The notes: generated by a model from the sequence alone, not told the origin. DNA of 64,000 bases from Nocardiopsis sp. N85 (GCF_028882275.1 NZ_JARBUT010000020.1:1-64000); one strand, 5' to 3'. Numbered from the stretch's first letter, positions 24,616 through 32,175 are shown. A program made the numbers and translations.

Positions 24616-25794
24616 CTGGGCTTCGACATCCCCCTGTGGCGCGGGATCTCCCTCTTCCGCGCCGCGGCCCTCGTCTACGCGCTGCTGCTGCTCGTCCAGC
24701 ACCACGAGCACCTGTCCCGCACTTGGCTGGCCTGGACGGTCCTGGTCGTGATGGCCGCGTGGACGGTGATCACGGCCTCCGCCTACGCCCGCCCCGAGCT
24801 GCGCACCCGGCGACTGGTCTGCGCGGACCTGGCGGTGGCCTTCTCCTGCCTGTTCGCCACCGCTCCGGCCGCCGTCCCCTTCTACCTGACCCAGGCCCCG
24901 CCGCTGAGCGGGTACTGGTTCGCCGGCGCGGCCCTGGCCGCGGGGGTGGTCTGGGGGCGTCGCGGCGCCGCCACGGTCGCCGTGCTGTACGGGATCGCCG
25001 ATCTGACGCTGCGCGTCATCATGGACGCCCGGATCACCCCCGCCACCGCCCGGGGCGTGGTCCTGCTCCTGCTGGCCGGGCTGGCGGTGGCGTACATGGC
25101 GCGGGTGGCCGCGCAGGCGGAGCGGCGGTTCGCCCGCGCGGTGGCCCTGGAGGCGCGTCTGCGCGAACGCGAACAGCTGGCCCGGTCCATCCACGACTCG
25201 GTGCTCCAGGTGCTGTCCATGGTGAGCAGGCGCGGTGCCGAGGCCGGGGGAGAGGCCGCCGAGATCGGCCGCATGGCCGGTGAACAGGAGGTCCGGTTGC
25301 GCGCGCTGATCACCGCGGACCTGCCCCGCGTCGGATCGGTCGCCCCCGGAGATCCTCCCCCCGACCCGCTCTCACCCCCGGGCCCCGCAGCCGCCTCCGA
25401 CGAGGAGGTGGATCTGCGCGACCCGGTGCGCCGGCTGGAGTCGGTGCTCGTGTCGGTGTCCGCGCCCGCCACTCCGGTGCCGTTGCCGCAGAGCGCCGTC
25501 ACCGAGTTCGTCGCGGCGATCGAGGCGGCCCTGGCCAACGTGGAACGACACTGCCCCACCGGGACCCGCGCCTGGATCCTGGTGGAGGACGAGGACGACA
25601 CCGTCACCGTGACGGTGCGCGACGAGGGCCCCGGCATTCCCGAGGGGCGGCTGGAACGGGCCGGAGGGGAGGGCCGCCTGGGCGTGGCCCAGTCGATCCG
25701 GGGCCGGCTGCGCGATCTGGGGGGCACCGCCGAGATCCTCTCCGTGCCGGGCCAGGGCACCGAGGTGGAGATGTGCCTGCCCCGAGTGCCGTGA
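24616..25794 (+). CDS. macS: MacS-type sensor histidine kinase
   Basis: A membrane histidine kinase with about five N-terminal helices, a dimerisation helix REREQLARSIHDSVLQVL with the phospho-His, and a HATPase domain (EAALANVERH, DEGPGIPEGR, GRLGVAQSIRG). Homology to Streptomyces MacS begins at PLWRGISLFRAAALVYALL, which is coded from about 24630. No ATG, GTG or TTG lies between the preceding TGA (24610) and that point. A start at CTG 24616 is therefore proposed, or read-through of the TGA. GTG 24745 and ATG 24748, the first standard starts, would lose helix 1. Its presumed partner regulator lies 6 kb away. Confidence 0.75.
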   Translation: MGFDIPLWRGISLFRAAALVYALLLLVQHHEHLSRTWLAWTVLVVMAAWTVITASAYARPELRTRRLVCADLAVAFSCLFATAPAAVPFYLTQAPPLSGYWFAGAALAAGVVWGRRGAATVAVLYGIADLTLRVIMDARITPATARGVVLLLLAGLAVAYMARVAAQAERRFARAVALEARLREREQLARSIHDSVLQVLSMVSRRGAEAGGEAAEIGRMAGEQEVRLRALITADLPRVGSVAPGDPPPDPLSPPGPAAASDEEVDLRDPVRRLESVLVSVSAPATPVPLPQSAVTEFVAAIEAALANVERHCPTGTRAWILVEDEDDTVTVTVRDEGPGIPEGRLERAGGEGRLGVAQSIRGRLRDLGGTAEILSVPGQGTEVEMCLPRVP

Positions 25795-25803
25795 GCCGGC
25801 CGC

Positions 25804-26433
25804 TCACAACGGTGGTCCCTGCCCCGGCTCCTCCTGATGGGAGAAGCGCTGTTCACGCCAGGCCTCGGCCCGGTTGTGGTAACCGCGTTCCTCCCAGAAG
25901 CCCCGCCGGTCGGCGGTCATGTACTCCACGGCCCGCAACCACTTCACGCTCTTCCAGCCGTACAGGTGCGGCACCACCAGCCGCAGCGGGTGGCCGTTCT
26001 CCGGGGCCAACGGGACCCCGCCCCGGTGGGTCGCCAGCACCACGTCCTCCGCGAGGAAGTCGTCCAGGCGCAGGTTGGCGCTGTAACCGTACTCGCCCCA
26101 CGCCATCACGTGCGTGACCTCCGGGTCGGGCGGCGCCGCCGCCACCAGGTCCACGGCGCGCACCCCGCTCCAGACCACGTCGGGCACGCTGAACCGCATC
26201 ACGCAGTGGAAGTCGCTCACGGTGTCGGTACGGGGCAGGTCGGCGAACTCCTCCCACGTCCATCGGTACGACCCCAGGTCCTCGGTCGCCCCCATGACCC
26301 GGAAGTCCCATCTCCCCGGTCGAAAGGCGGGCACCGGCCCGTAGTACAGGGGCCGGTGCCGTGTTCGTACGGCCTGGCCGGGCGGCAGTCGCCGGGGATC
26401 GTCGCCATCCCGGCCTTCCGTTGCCTCGGACAC
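25804..26433 (-). CDS. Molybdopterin-dependent oxidoreductase, sulfite-oxidase fold
   Basis: A compact 209-residue Mo-cofactor domain. The cofactor Cys is in DFHCVMRFSVPDVVWSGV. Other family blocks are MAWGEYGYSANLRLDD, APENGHPLRLVVPHLYGW and KSVKWLRAVEY. There is no Tat signal and no dimerisation domain, so it is a cytosolic stand-alone version of the sulfite oxidase/YedY family. GTG 26433 follows GGGGG by 5-6 nt; codons further upstream read poorly. It runs divergently from the aro leader 111 bp away. Substrate unknown. Confidence 0.85.
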   Translation of the reverse strand: MSEATEGRDGDDPRRLPPGQAVRTRHRPLYYGPVPAFRPGRWDFRVMGATEDLGSYRWTWEEFADLPRTDTVSDFHCVMRFSVPDVVWSGVRAVDLVAAAPPDPEVTHVMAWGEYGYSANLRLDDFLAEDVVLATHRGGVPLAPENGHPLRLVVPHLYGWKSVKWLRAVEYMTADRRGFWEERGYHNRAEAWREQRFSHQEEPGQGPPL

Positions 26434-26531
26434 GCAATCCCCCGTTCGTCTCGTCCACCGGCCATCCTGCCAGGCGTCAACGAGAGGTAGGTCACTCGCC
26501 CCACCTGTGCGGCGGGAGCGCGACCGTGCGC

Positions 26532-26537
26532 TATAGT
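26532..26537 (+). promoter_or_regulatory. -10 element of the leaderless aro leader transcript
   Basis: TATAGT lies 7 nt before ATG 26545 with no ribosome-binding site between. Transcription should begin at or one base before the ATG. Confidence 0.65.
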
Positions 26538-26544
26538 CACAGCC

Positions 26545-26616
26545 ATGCAGCGGAACTTCTGGCGTTTTTATGGCTACCGGCCCGATACCCCGGTCGCCTG
26601 TAAAGCGCTGCGCTGA
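26545..26616 (+). CDS. Aromatic leader peptide of the DAHP synthase attenuator
   Basis: A 23-codon frame whose residues 5-11 read FWRFYGY: five of seven are Phe, Trp or Tyr. Such clustering of the end products of the downstream pathway is the mark of a ribosome-mediated attenuator. It appears leaderless (ATG 7 nt after TATAGT). Its stop lies 14 nt before a perfect intrinsic terminator. DAHP synthase begins 111 nt beyond the stop. A leader peptide in front of a DAHP synthase gene is known from Corynebacterium glutamicum (aroR before aroF, from memory). No other function is expected for the peptide itself. Confidence 0.75.
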   Translation: MQRNFWRFYGYRPDTPVACKALR

Positions 26617-26660
26617 CACAGACGATTCGAGCCCCGGGCCGGTAACGGCCCGGGGCTTTT
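26575..26660 (+). promoter_or_regulatory. Transcription attenuator: antiterminator and terminator
   Basis: The terminator pairs GCCCCGGGCCG (26631-26641) with CGGCCCGGGGC (26646-26656) around GTAA and ends in TTTT. A competing 10-bp pairing is possible between TACCGGCCCG (26575-26584, inside the leader frame) and CGGGCCGGTA (26635-26644), which would break the terminator. A ribosome held at Phe5 or Trp6 should leave 26575-26584 free. Confidence 0.7.
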
Positions 26661-26727
26661 CGCGTTCCGGACCGCACCGGCGTCACGGCTCTCCCGCACC
26701 ACACCCAACGACAGCAGGGACACCCAC

Positions 26728-27774
26728 ATGGTCATCGTGATGGCACCGGACGCCACTTCCCACGACATCGACTCCATCGTCGAACTGGTCACCTCCGCGG
26801 GCGGCGAGGCCTACGTCACCCGAGGCGTCAGCCGCACCATCATCGGCCTCGTCGGGGACGTCGAGCGGTTCCGTGATCTGGGCCTGGCCGCCAAGCCCGG
26901 CGTCGCCGACGTACTGCGCATCTCCGCCCCCTACAAGCTGGTCAGCCGGGAGAACCACGACAGCCGCACCGTCGTCGGCGTCCGCGGCGTGCCGATCGGC
27001 GGCGACCACGTCACGGTCATCGCCGGCCCGTGCGCCGTGGAGACCCCCGAGCAGACCCTGGAGGCGGCCCGGATGGCGCTCGCCGCCGGCGCGTCCCTGC
27101 TGCGCGGAGGCGCCTACAAGCCCCGCACCTCCCCCTACGCCTTCCAGGGACTGGGCGAGGCCGGCCTCAAGATCCTCGCCGACGTGCGCGAGGAGACCGG
27201 GCTGCCGATCGTCACCGAGGTCGTCGACGCCGCCGACGTCGAACTGGTCGCCTCCTACGCCGACATGCTCCAGATCGGCACCCGCAACATGCAGAACTTC
27301 GCCCTGCTCCAGGCGGCGGGCGCGGCCGGCAAGCCGGTGCTGCTCAAGCGCGGCATGAGCGCCACCATCGAGGAGTGGTTGATGGCCGCCGAGTACATCG
27401 CCCAGCAGGGCAACCTCGACATCGTCCTGTGCGAGCGCGGCATCCGCACCTTCGAGAAGGCCACGCGCAACACCCTGGACATCAGTGCCGTGCCGGTCGC
27501 CCAGAGCCTGTCCCACCTGCCGGTCATCGTGGACCCGTCCCACTCCGGCGGTAAGCGCTCCCTGGTGCTGCCGCTGTCCCGGGCCGCCATCGCGGTCGGC
27601 GCCGACGGTGTCATCGTCGACGTCCACCCGAGCCCCGAGACCGCCCTGTGCGACGGCCCGCAGGCCCTGCTCCAGGAGGACCTCGCCGAGCTGCGGGACC
27701 TGGCGGAGACCCTGGCCGCCCTGACCGGCCGTGGTCTCACCCCCGCACCCGGCCACGAGCTGGCCGGTCTGTAG
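26728..27774 (+). CDS. aroF: 3-deoxy-7-phosphoheptulonate synthase, class I with N-terminal ferredoxin-like domain
   Basis: First enzyme of the shikimate pathway, joining PEP and erythrose-4-phosphate. The 348-residue enzyme has the ~70-residue FL regulatory domain (MVIVMAPDATSHDIDSIVEL) of the Thermotoga/Pyrococcus-like subclass, where Tyr or Phe binds for feedback inhibition. The TIM barrel shows VIAGPCAVETPEQ, GGAYKPRTSPYAFQG, IGTRNMQNF, VLLKRGMSAT, DPSHSGGKRSL and VDVHPSPE, with metal and substrate residues intact. It is the only structural gene after the attenuator, so aromatic supply would be sensed both during transcription and at the protein. Confidence 0.93.
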   Translation: MVIVMAPDATSHDIDSIVELVTSAGGEAYVTRGVSRTIIGLVGDVERFRDLGLAAKPGVADVLRISAPYKLVSRENHDSRTVVGVRGVPIGGDHVTVIAGPCAVETPEQTLEAARMALAAGASLLRGGAYKPRTSPYAFQGLGEAGLKILADVREETGLPIVTEVVDAADVELVASYADMLQIGTRNMQNFALLQAAGAAGKPVLLKRGMSATIEEWLMAAEYIAQQGNLDIVLCERGIRTFEKATRNTLDISAVPVAQSLSHLPVIVDPSHSGGKRSLVLPLSRAAIAVGADGVIVDVHPSPETALCDGPQALLQEDLAELRDLAETLAALTGRGLTPAPGHELAGL

Positions 27775-27782
27775 GGCCTGTT

Positions 27783-27837
27783 CCGGGGGCGTCCTCCCGT
27801 CGACCGATGAGCGGTCGGCGCGGGAGAACGCCCCCGG
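27783..27837 (+). terminator. Terminator after DAHP synthase
   Basis: A long interrupted hairpin: CCGGGGGCG pairs with CGCCCCCGG, CTCCCG with CGGGAG, and CGACCG with CGGTCG. It starts 9 nt past the stop. Confidence 0.7.
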
Positions 27838-27978
27838 CCCCTGCTTCTGCCGCGGTCGTGCGGTGAACGCACCCCGACACCGATCGAGGCGGGCGGCGGC
27901 CAAGGAGCGCACCCGGGGACCTGGTCCAGCGGCCTCGGGAACCGCGCTTCGCGTGCTTCACGATCCTCCGGAACCGAC

Positions 27979-28023
27979 ACGGTGGTCGCGACCTCCCGAA
28001 AGCCAGGGTGTCGCGACCACCGT
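27979..28023. other. Perfect 14-bp inverted repeat in the 27.8-28.2 kb gene-free gap
   Basis: ACGGTGGTCGCGAC (27979-27992) and GTCGCGACCACCGT (28010-28023) flank a 17-nt loop. It may help end thiI transcription from the other side. The rest of the ~400-bp gap shows no gene. Confidence 0.5.
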
Positions 28024-28190
28024 CAGAGCCCGACCGCGCGGGCCCCGTCGTGCGGGGCGGTGACCCCCACGGGGTTCCGGACGCCGACGGAGCGGACCTC
28101 TTCGAGGAAGGAGGCCGTCGACCGAGGACTCCCGTCCTCCGGGCGCCCCGCCCCGCCGGAGCGCGGCGCGGACGCCCGAAGGAACCGGAC

Positions 28191-29471
28191 TCAGACCCGT
28201 ACGGCGGCGGCCTTGGCCGTCTCCAGACGGGCGGGGGCGGCCTCGCCCAGGAAGCTGGGCTTGTGCACCTGGGCGGTGGTCACCAGGTACTCGGCGAGCT
28301 CCTCGGCGTCCAGCCGCTTCTCGATCTGACGCAGATCGGGGATCTTCGCCGCGGTCTCGACCTGACGCGGGGTCAGCATGGTGCAGCAGTCCTCGTCGGG
28401 CAGCTCCGAGATGGCCAGGGTCCCGATCTTGCGGGCCTGGTCCATGATCTCGGTCTTGTCCATGCCGATGAGCGGGCGCAGGATCGGCAGGTCCACCGCG
28501 TCGTCCAGCGCCGTCAGGTTGGTCATGGTCTGGCTGGAGACCTGTCCCAGGGCGTCACCGGTGATGAGGCACTCGGCCTTCAGGTCGTCGGCGAGGACCT
28601 CGGCGGTCTTGAGCATGAGCCGTCGCTGGGCGACGATCTGCAACCGCTCGATCCCCGAGCTCTTCAGCTGCTGCTGGGCCTTGCCGAAGGGGATCACGAA
28701 CAGCCGGGACCCCACCTGGTAGCGGTCGAGCTGACGGACCAGGCTGTAGGCCTTGTAGATCGACTCCGGGCCGGTGAAGGGCATCCCGGAGAAGTGCAGG
28801 AAGTCCACCTTCAGACCGCGCCGGATCATCCGGTGGGCGGCCACCGGCGAGTCGATGCCGCCCGACATCAGCACCAGACCGCGACCGCTCATCCCGGCGG
28901 GCAGTCCGCCCTGGCCGGGGATGCCGTCGGTGAACACGAACGCCTCGTCCTTGTCCACCTCGACGAACAGGGTGTTGTCGGGGCGCTTGAGGTTCACCGG
29001 GAGGCCGTGCGCCTCGATGATCTTGGAGCCGAGGTACCCGGCCAGCTCCGAGGAGGTCACCTCGAACCGCTTGTCCCGGCGGCGGGCGCGCACCGCGAAG
29101 CTCCCCTGGCGCCCTTCCAGGGAGCGCACGGCCACGTCGGTGATGGCGGCCAGGTCCTTGGGCACCCGGCGCACCAGGTGCACCCAGACGACGCCCATGA
29201 CGTTGGCCATGCGGTCGGCGATCTCGGCGACCTCGATGTCGGACGCCTCCGGCTTGCGCACGATGATGACGCCGGCCCCGCGCTGGGAGAGGCGGACCTC
29301 GCCCAGGTCGCGCACCGAGGAGCGGATGTTGTTGTGCAGACGGCGCTCGAACAGCTTGCGGTTGGAACCCTTGAGGACGATCTCGCCGAGCTTCATGAGC
29401 ACGCAGAGTTCGCCCAGTCCGTCTCCGACGCCGGTCACGGGGGACGGCGCGGACTCAAGCGACGCGGACAT
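28191..29471 (-). CDS. thiI: tRNA 4-thiouridine synthase / thiazole sulfur transferase ThiI
   Basis: Adenylates and thiolates U8 of tRNA and, in some bacteria, also provides sulfur for thiazole synthesis. The 426-residue product has an N-terminal ferredoxin-like part with GEIVLKGSNRKLFERRL and a THUMP domain (about 70-180). Its PP-loop ATPase domain carries VLMSGGIDSPVAAHRM. The conserved CCTMLTPRQ segment holds the catalytic Cys pair region. The C-terminal rhodanese domain of E. coli ThiI is missing, as in many Gram-positives. GGAGG lies 7 nt before ATG 29471. Genes for thiazole synthesis lie about 6 kb away. Confidence 0.93.
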   Translation of the reverse strand: MSASLESAPSPVTGVGDGLGELCVLMKLGEIVLKGSNRKLFERRLHNNIRSSVRDLGEVRLSQRGAGVIIVRKPEASDIEVAEIADRMANVMGVVWVHLVRRVPKDLAAITDVAVRSLEGRQGSFAVRARRRDKRFEVTSSELAGYLGSKIIEAHGLPVNLKRPDNTLFVEVDKDEAFVFTDGIPGQGGLPAGMSGRGLVLMSGGIDSPVAAHRMIRRGLKVDFLHFSGMPFTGPESIYKAYSLVRQLDRYQVGSRLFVIPFGKAQQQLKSSGIERLQIVAQRRLMLKTAEVLADDLKAECLITGDALGQVSSQTMTNLTALDDAVDLPILRPLIGMDKTEIMDQARKIGTLAISELPDEDCCTMLTPRQVETAAKIPDLRQIEKRLDAEELAEYLVTTAQVHKPSFLGEAAPARLETAKAAAVRV

Positions 29472-29662
29472 GGTGCTACCTCCGGTTGGAACGCATTGAT
29501 GCCCGGTTGCTCGTCATGGACCGGCGGTGGCGGGAAACCGGGATCGCCCATCGCCGTACTTCTTCCAGTATCGAACATCCTCCCCACCGCTCCATCCAAT
29601 TTCGGCCCGGACGGAAGAGGGCGCAGCCGTGTGGACACCGTGCGTATCCGTGAGGGGAAACC

Positions 29663-29668
29663 TAGGAT
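29663..29668 (+). promoter_or_regulatory. -10 element of a leaderless transcript
   Basis: TAGGAT lies 6 nt before ATG 29675 and there is no ribosome-binding site. Confidence 0.6.
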
Positions 29669-29674
29669 CACGGC

Positions 29675-30136
29675 ATGGCCTTGTTCGTCCACCTCACCCC
29701 CGCCGCGAACACCGTGCGGCTGCGCCGCTCGGGGGTCCGTGCGGCCGGCCGCGGTCACGGCGGGGAACGCGGCGTGTACTGCTTCCCCATGCTGCCCTGC
29801 TACACGCTCACCCACCAGTGGCTGCGAGAACTCGCACATGACGACGACCACCGCCGCTTCGTCGCGGTGCACATCCGGCTCGACGACGCGCAGCCGGTGA
29901 CCGTCGGTCACCACGCGACGCGACCCCGGTGGGTCACGGCGCGGGAGGCGGTCCGGGTCGTGCGGGAGCTGCCGGACCCGCACGGGTGGGAGGTGTTCGT
30001 CCCCAGAACGGTCACCGTCCGTGAGATACATCGGGTGCGCGGGGTGGCCCGGGGTGTGGGACCGCACACGACGGACGCGGGAGATCCGCGGGAGTGCCCG
30101 TGCCGCGTCCGGATCGCGGAGCCGGTCCTGCTGTGA
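29675..30136 (+). CDS. Conserved hypothetical protein, possible ART-like fold
   Basis: A 153-residue cytosolic protein. It opens LFVHLTPAANTVRLRRSGVR, a pattern (xxHxTp...I...G) seen at the start of ADP-ribosyltransferase-like folds such as DUF4433/DarT and RNA 2'-phosphotransferases. It continues GVYCFPMLPCYTLTHQWLRE and FVAVHIRLDDAQPV. Later blocks are GWEVFVPRTVTVREIHRV, like the conserved Glu-containing end of such folds, and two Cys near the C-terminus (CPC). Similar proteins exist in Streptomyces (recalled). The gene is monocistronic and appears leaderless. The ART idea is a pattern-level guess; no antitoxin gene is adjacent. Confidence 0.6.
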   Translation: MALFVHLTPAANTVRLRRSGVRAAGRGHGGERGVYCFPMLPCYTLTHQWLRELAHDDDHRRFVAVHIRLDDAQPVTVGHHATRPRWVTAREAVRVVRELPDPHGWEVFVPRTVTVREIHRVRGVARGVGPHTTDAGDPRECPCRVRIAEPVLL

Positions 30137-30142
30137 AAAGAC

Positions 30143-30178
30143 GATCGTCCCCTCCCCGCGCACGGGGAGGGGACGATC
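30143..30178. terminator. Bidirectional terminator between 29675-30136 and pfkA
   Basis: A perfect 15-bp stem GATCGTCCCCTCCCC/GGGGAGGGGACGATC with a 6-nt loop; on the minus strand TCTTTT follows. Confidence 0.85.
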
Positions 30179-30323
30179 CACGGGCGGCCGTGGCCCGACG
30201 CCCGATACGGGGGAACGTGTTCCTTCCGCCCGTCGCCCTCGACGCCGGCCCGCGGTCTGTCCGTCTCGCGGGCGGCCCGGCGACCGGCGGCTTCCCTTCC
30301 TTCCCCCGGGAACCGGTGGGGGC

Positions 30324-31349
30324 TCAGCCGAAGAAGACCTCGGCCTCGGCGTAGCGCTCGGCCGGGACGGTCTTGAGGGTGTCGGTGGCCTCGGCCAGGT
30401 CCACGAGGACGATGTCGGTGCCCTGGAGGCCGACCATCTTGCCGAACGCCTTCTCGTGCACCGCGTCGATGGCGTTGACGCCCAGGCGGGTGGCGAGCAC
30501 GCGGTCGAAGGCGGTGGGGGTGCCGCCGCGCTGCACGTGGCCCAGGACCACCGAGCGGGCCTCCTTGCCGGTGCGCTGCTCGATCTCCTCCGCCAGCCGC
30601 TGGCCGATGCCGCCCAGACGCACGTGGCCGAAGGAGTCCGTCTCGCCGGTGGCCAGCTGCATCTGGCCTTCCTTGGGGTGGGCGCCCTCGGCGACGACGA
30701 TGATCGGCGCGTACTGGGTCCGGAAGCGGCTCTCGACGTGGCGGACGACCTCGTCGATGTCGAAGGGGCGCTCGGGGATGAGGATGACGTTCGCCCCGGC
30801 GGCCATGCCCGAGTGCAGGGCGATCCACCCGGCGTGGCGGCCCATGACCTCCACGACCAGCGCGCGGTGGTGCGACTCGGCGGTGGTGTGCAGGCGGTCG
30901 ATCGCCTCCATGGCGATGTTGACGGCCGTGTCGAAACCGAAGGTGTAGTCGGTCGCGTTGAGGTCGTTGTCGATGGTCTTGGGCACGCCGACCACGTTGA
31001 CGCCGCGGTCGTGCAGTTGGCGGGCCACGCCCAGGGTGTCCTCGCCGCCGATGGCCACCAGGGCGTCGACGCCCAGACCGGCCATGTTGTCCTTGACCCG
31101 CTCGACACCGCCCTCGATCTTCATCAGGTTGGTGCGGGAGGAGCCCAGGATGGTGCCGCCGCGCGGAAGGATGCCGCGCACGGCCTCGACGTCCAGGGCC
31201 ATGGTGTCGCCCTCCAGGGGGCCGCGCCAGCCGTCCCGGAAACCGACGAACTCGTAGCCGTAGTCCTTGATGCCCTTGCGGACCACGGCCCGGATGACCG
31301 CGTTCAGACCAGGGCAGTCGCCGCCACCGGTCAGCACCCCGACGCGCAT
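30324..31349 (-). CDS. pfkA: 6-phosphofructokinase, residues of the PPi-dependent type
   Basis: Makes fructose-1,6-bisphosphate. The 341-residue protein belongs to the actinobacterial group III family: GVLTGGGDCPGLNAVIR, PRGGTILGSSRTN, PKTIDNDL with the catalytic Asp127, MGRHAGWIAL and LGHVQRGGTP. At the phosphate-donor positions it has Asp104 (GGEDTL) and Lys124 (PKTIDND), the pair typical of PPi-dependent enzymes such as Amycolatopsis PPi-PFK. Streptomyces ATP-PFK has Gly104. GAGGAG lies 6 nt before ATG 31349. A perfect DasR/NagR-type palindrome overlaps its promoter. The exact phosphate donor needs assay. Confidence 0.93.
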   Translation of the reverse strand: MRVGVLTGGGDCPGLNAVIRAVVRKGIKDYGYEFVGFRDGWRGPLEGDTMALDVEAVRGILPRGGTILGSSRTNLMKIEGGVERVKDNMAGLGVDALVAIGGEDTLGVARQLHDRGVNVVGVPKTIDNDLNATDYTFGFDTAVNIAMEAIDRLHTTAESHHRALVVEVMGRHAGWIALHSGMAAGANVILIPERPFDIDEVVRHVESRFRTQYAPIIVVAEGAHPKEGQMQLATGETDSFGHVRLGGIGQRLAEEIEQRTGKEARSVVLGHVQRGGTPTAFDRVLATRLGVNAIDAVHEKAFGKMVGLQGTDIVLVDLAEATDTLKTVPAERYAEAEVFFG

Positions 31350-31392
31350 ACGAATCTCCTCGACGTTGTGGGTTCCACGGCGCATGGCGCCA

Positions 31393-31408
31393 TATGGTCT
31401 AGACCATA
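31393..31408 (-). promoter_or_regulatory. DasR/NagR-type operator over the pfkA promoter
   Basis: TATGGTCTAGACCATA is a perfect 16-bp palindrome containing TGGTCTAGACCA, the 12-bp core of GntR/HutC (DasR, NagR) sites. On the minus strand its TATGGT half could be the pfkA -10, about 55 bp from the start codon, so binding would repress. Confidence 0.7.
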
Positions 31409-31515
31409 GTCCTCAGGGCGATCCCAGGCCAACCCGGGCCGGTGAACATGCTCCGAACTCGCGCGAGGCCCGTCCCGAACAGGCTTTTCGTGTTCGTTCG
31501 TCCTGCGTGTCCGGG

Positions 31516-32175
31516 TCAGTCGTCCAGGCCGCGATCGATGGCGTAGCGGACCAGTTCGACCCTGTTGTGCAGGTGCAGTTTGGTGAGGGTGTTCTGCACG
31601 TGGTTCTGCACGGTGCGATGGGCGATCGACAGCCGCTGCGCGATCTGCTTGTAGGCCAAGCCCTTGGCGACCAGGCGCAGCACCTCGGTCTCGCGCGGGG
31701 TCAGCGCGGGGGAGGGATCGTCCCGGCCGCGCTCCCGCGAGGACAGCCTGCGGTACTCGCCCAGGACCAGGCCCGCCAGCCCGGGCGTGTAGACGGCCTC
31801 GCCCCGGTGCACCCGACGCACCGCGTCGAGGAGTTCGTCCCGGCCCGCGGACTTGACCAGGTAACCCGTGGCCCCCGCCTTCACGGCGGCCAGCACGTCG
31901 TCCCCGGCCCCGCTCGCCGACAGCACCAGCACCCGGGGCGGTTCGGCCAGCGCCATCAGACCCGCCGTCAACTCCACCCCGGTCATGTCCGGCAGGTGCA
32001 TGTCGACGACGGCCAGGGTGGGCCGGGCCGCAGGGGCGATCCGCAGGGCCTTGGCGCCGTCGCCCGCCGTGCCCACCACCGTGACACCGGCCTCATCGAG
32101 GTCGCGCGCCACGGCGTCGCGCCACATGGGGTGGTCGTCCACGACCAGCACCCGGATCTCCTCGCTGCTCTCCAT
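31516..32175 (-). CDS. macR: MacR-type LuxR-family response regulator
   Basis: A 219-residue NarL/FixJ regulator. The receiver has the acidic pair in VVDDHPMWRDAV, phosphoacceptor Asp58 (VVDMHLPD) and Lys108 (TGYLVKSAG). The LuxR-type HTH is ALTPRETEVLRLVAKGL followed by RTVQNHVQNTLTKLHLHNR. The linker LGEYRRLSSRE and the end ELVRYAIDRGLDD are shared with Streptomyces MacR. AGGAGG precedes ATG 32175. In Streptomyces the kinase gene adjoins it; here it lies about 6 kb away at 24616-25794. It is next to pfkA, also as in Streptomyces. In Streptomyces the system controls lipoprotein and membrane genes. Confidence 0.88.
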   Translation of the reverse strand: MESSEEIRVLVVDDHPMWRDAVARDLDEAGVTVVGTAGDGAKALRIAPAARPTLAVVDMHLPDMTGVELTAGLMALAEPPRVLVLSASGAGDDVLAAVKAGATGYLVKSAGRDELLDAVRRVHRGEAVYTPGLAGLVLGEYRRLSSRERGRDDPSPALTPRETEVLRLVAKGLAYKQIAQRLSIAHRTVQNHVQNTLTKLHLHNRVELVRYAIDRGLDD

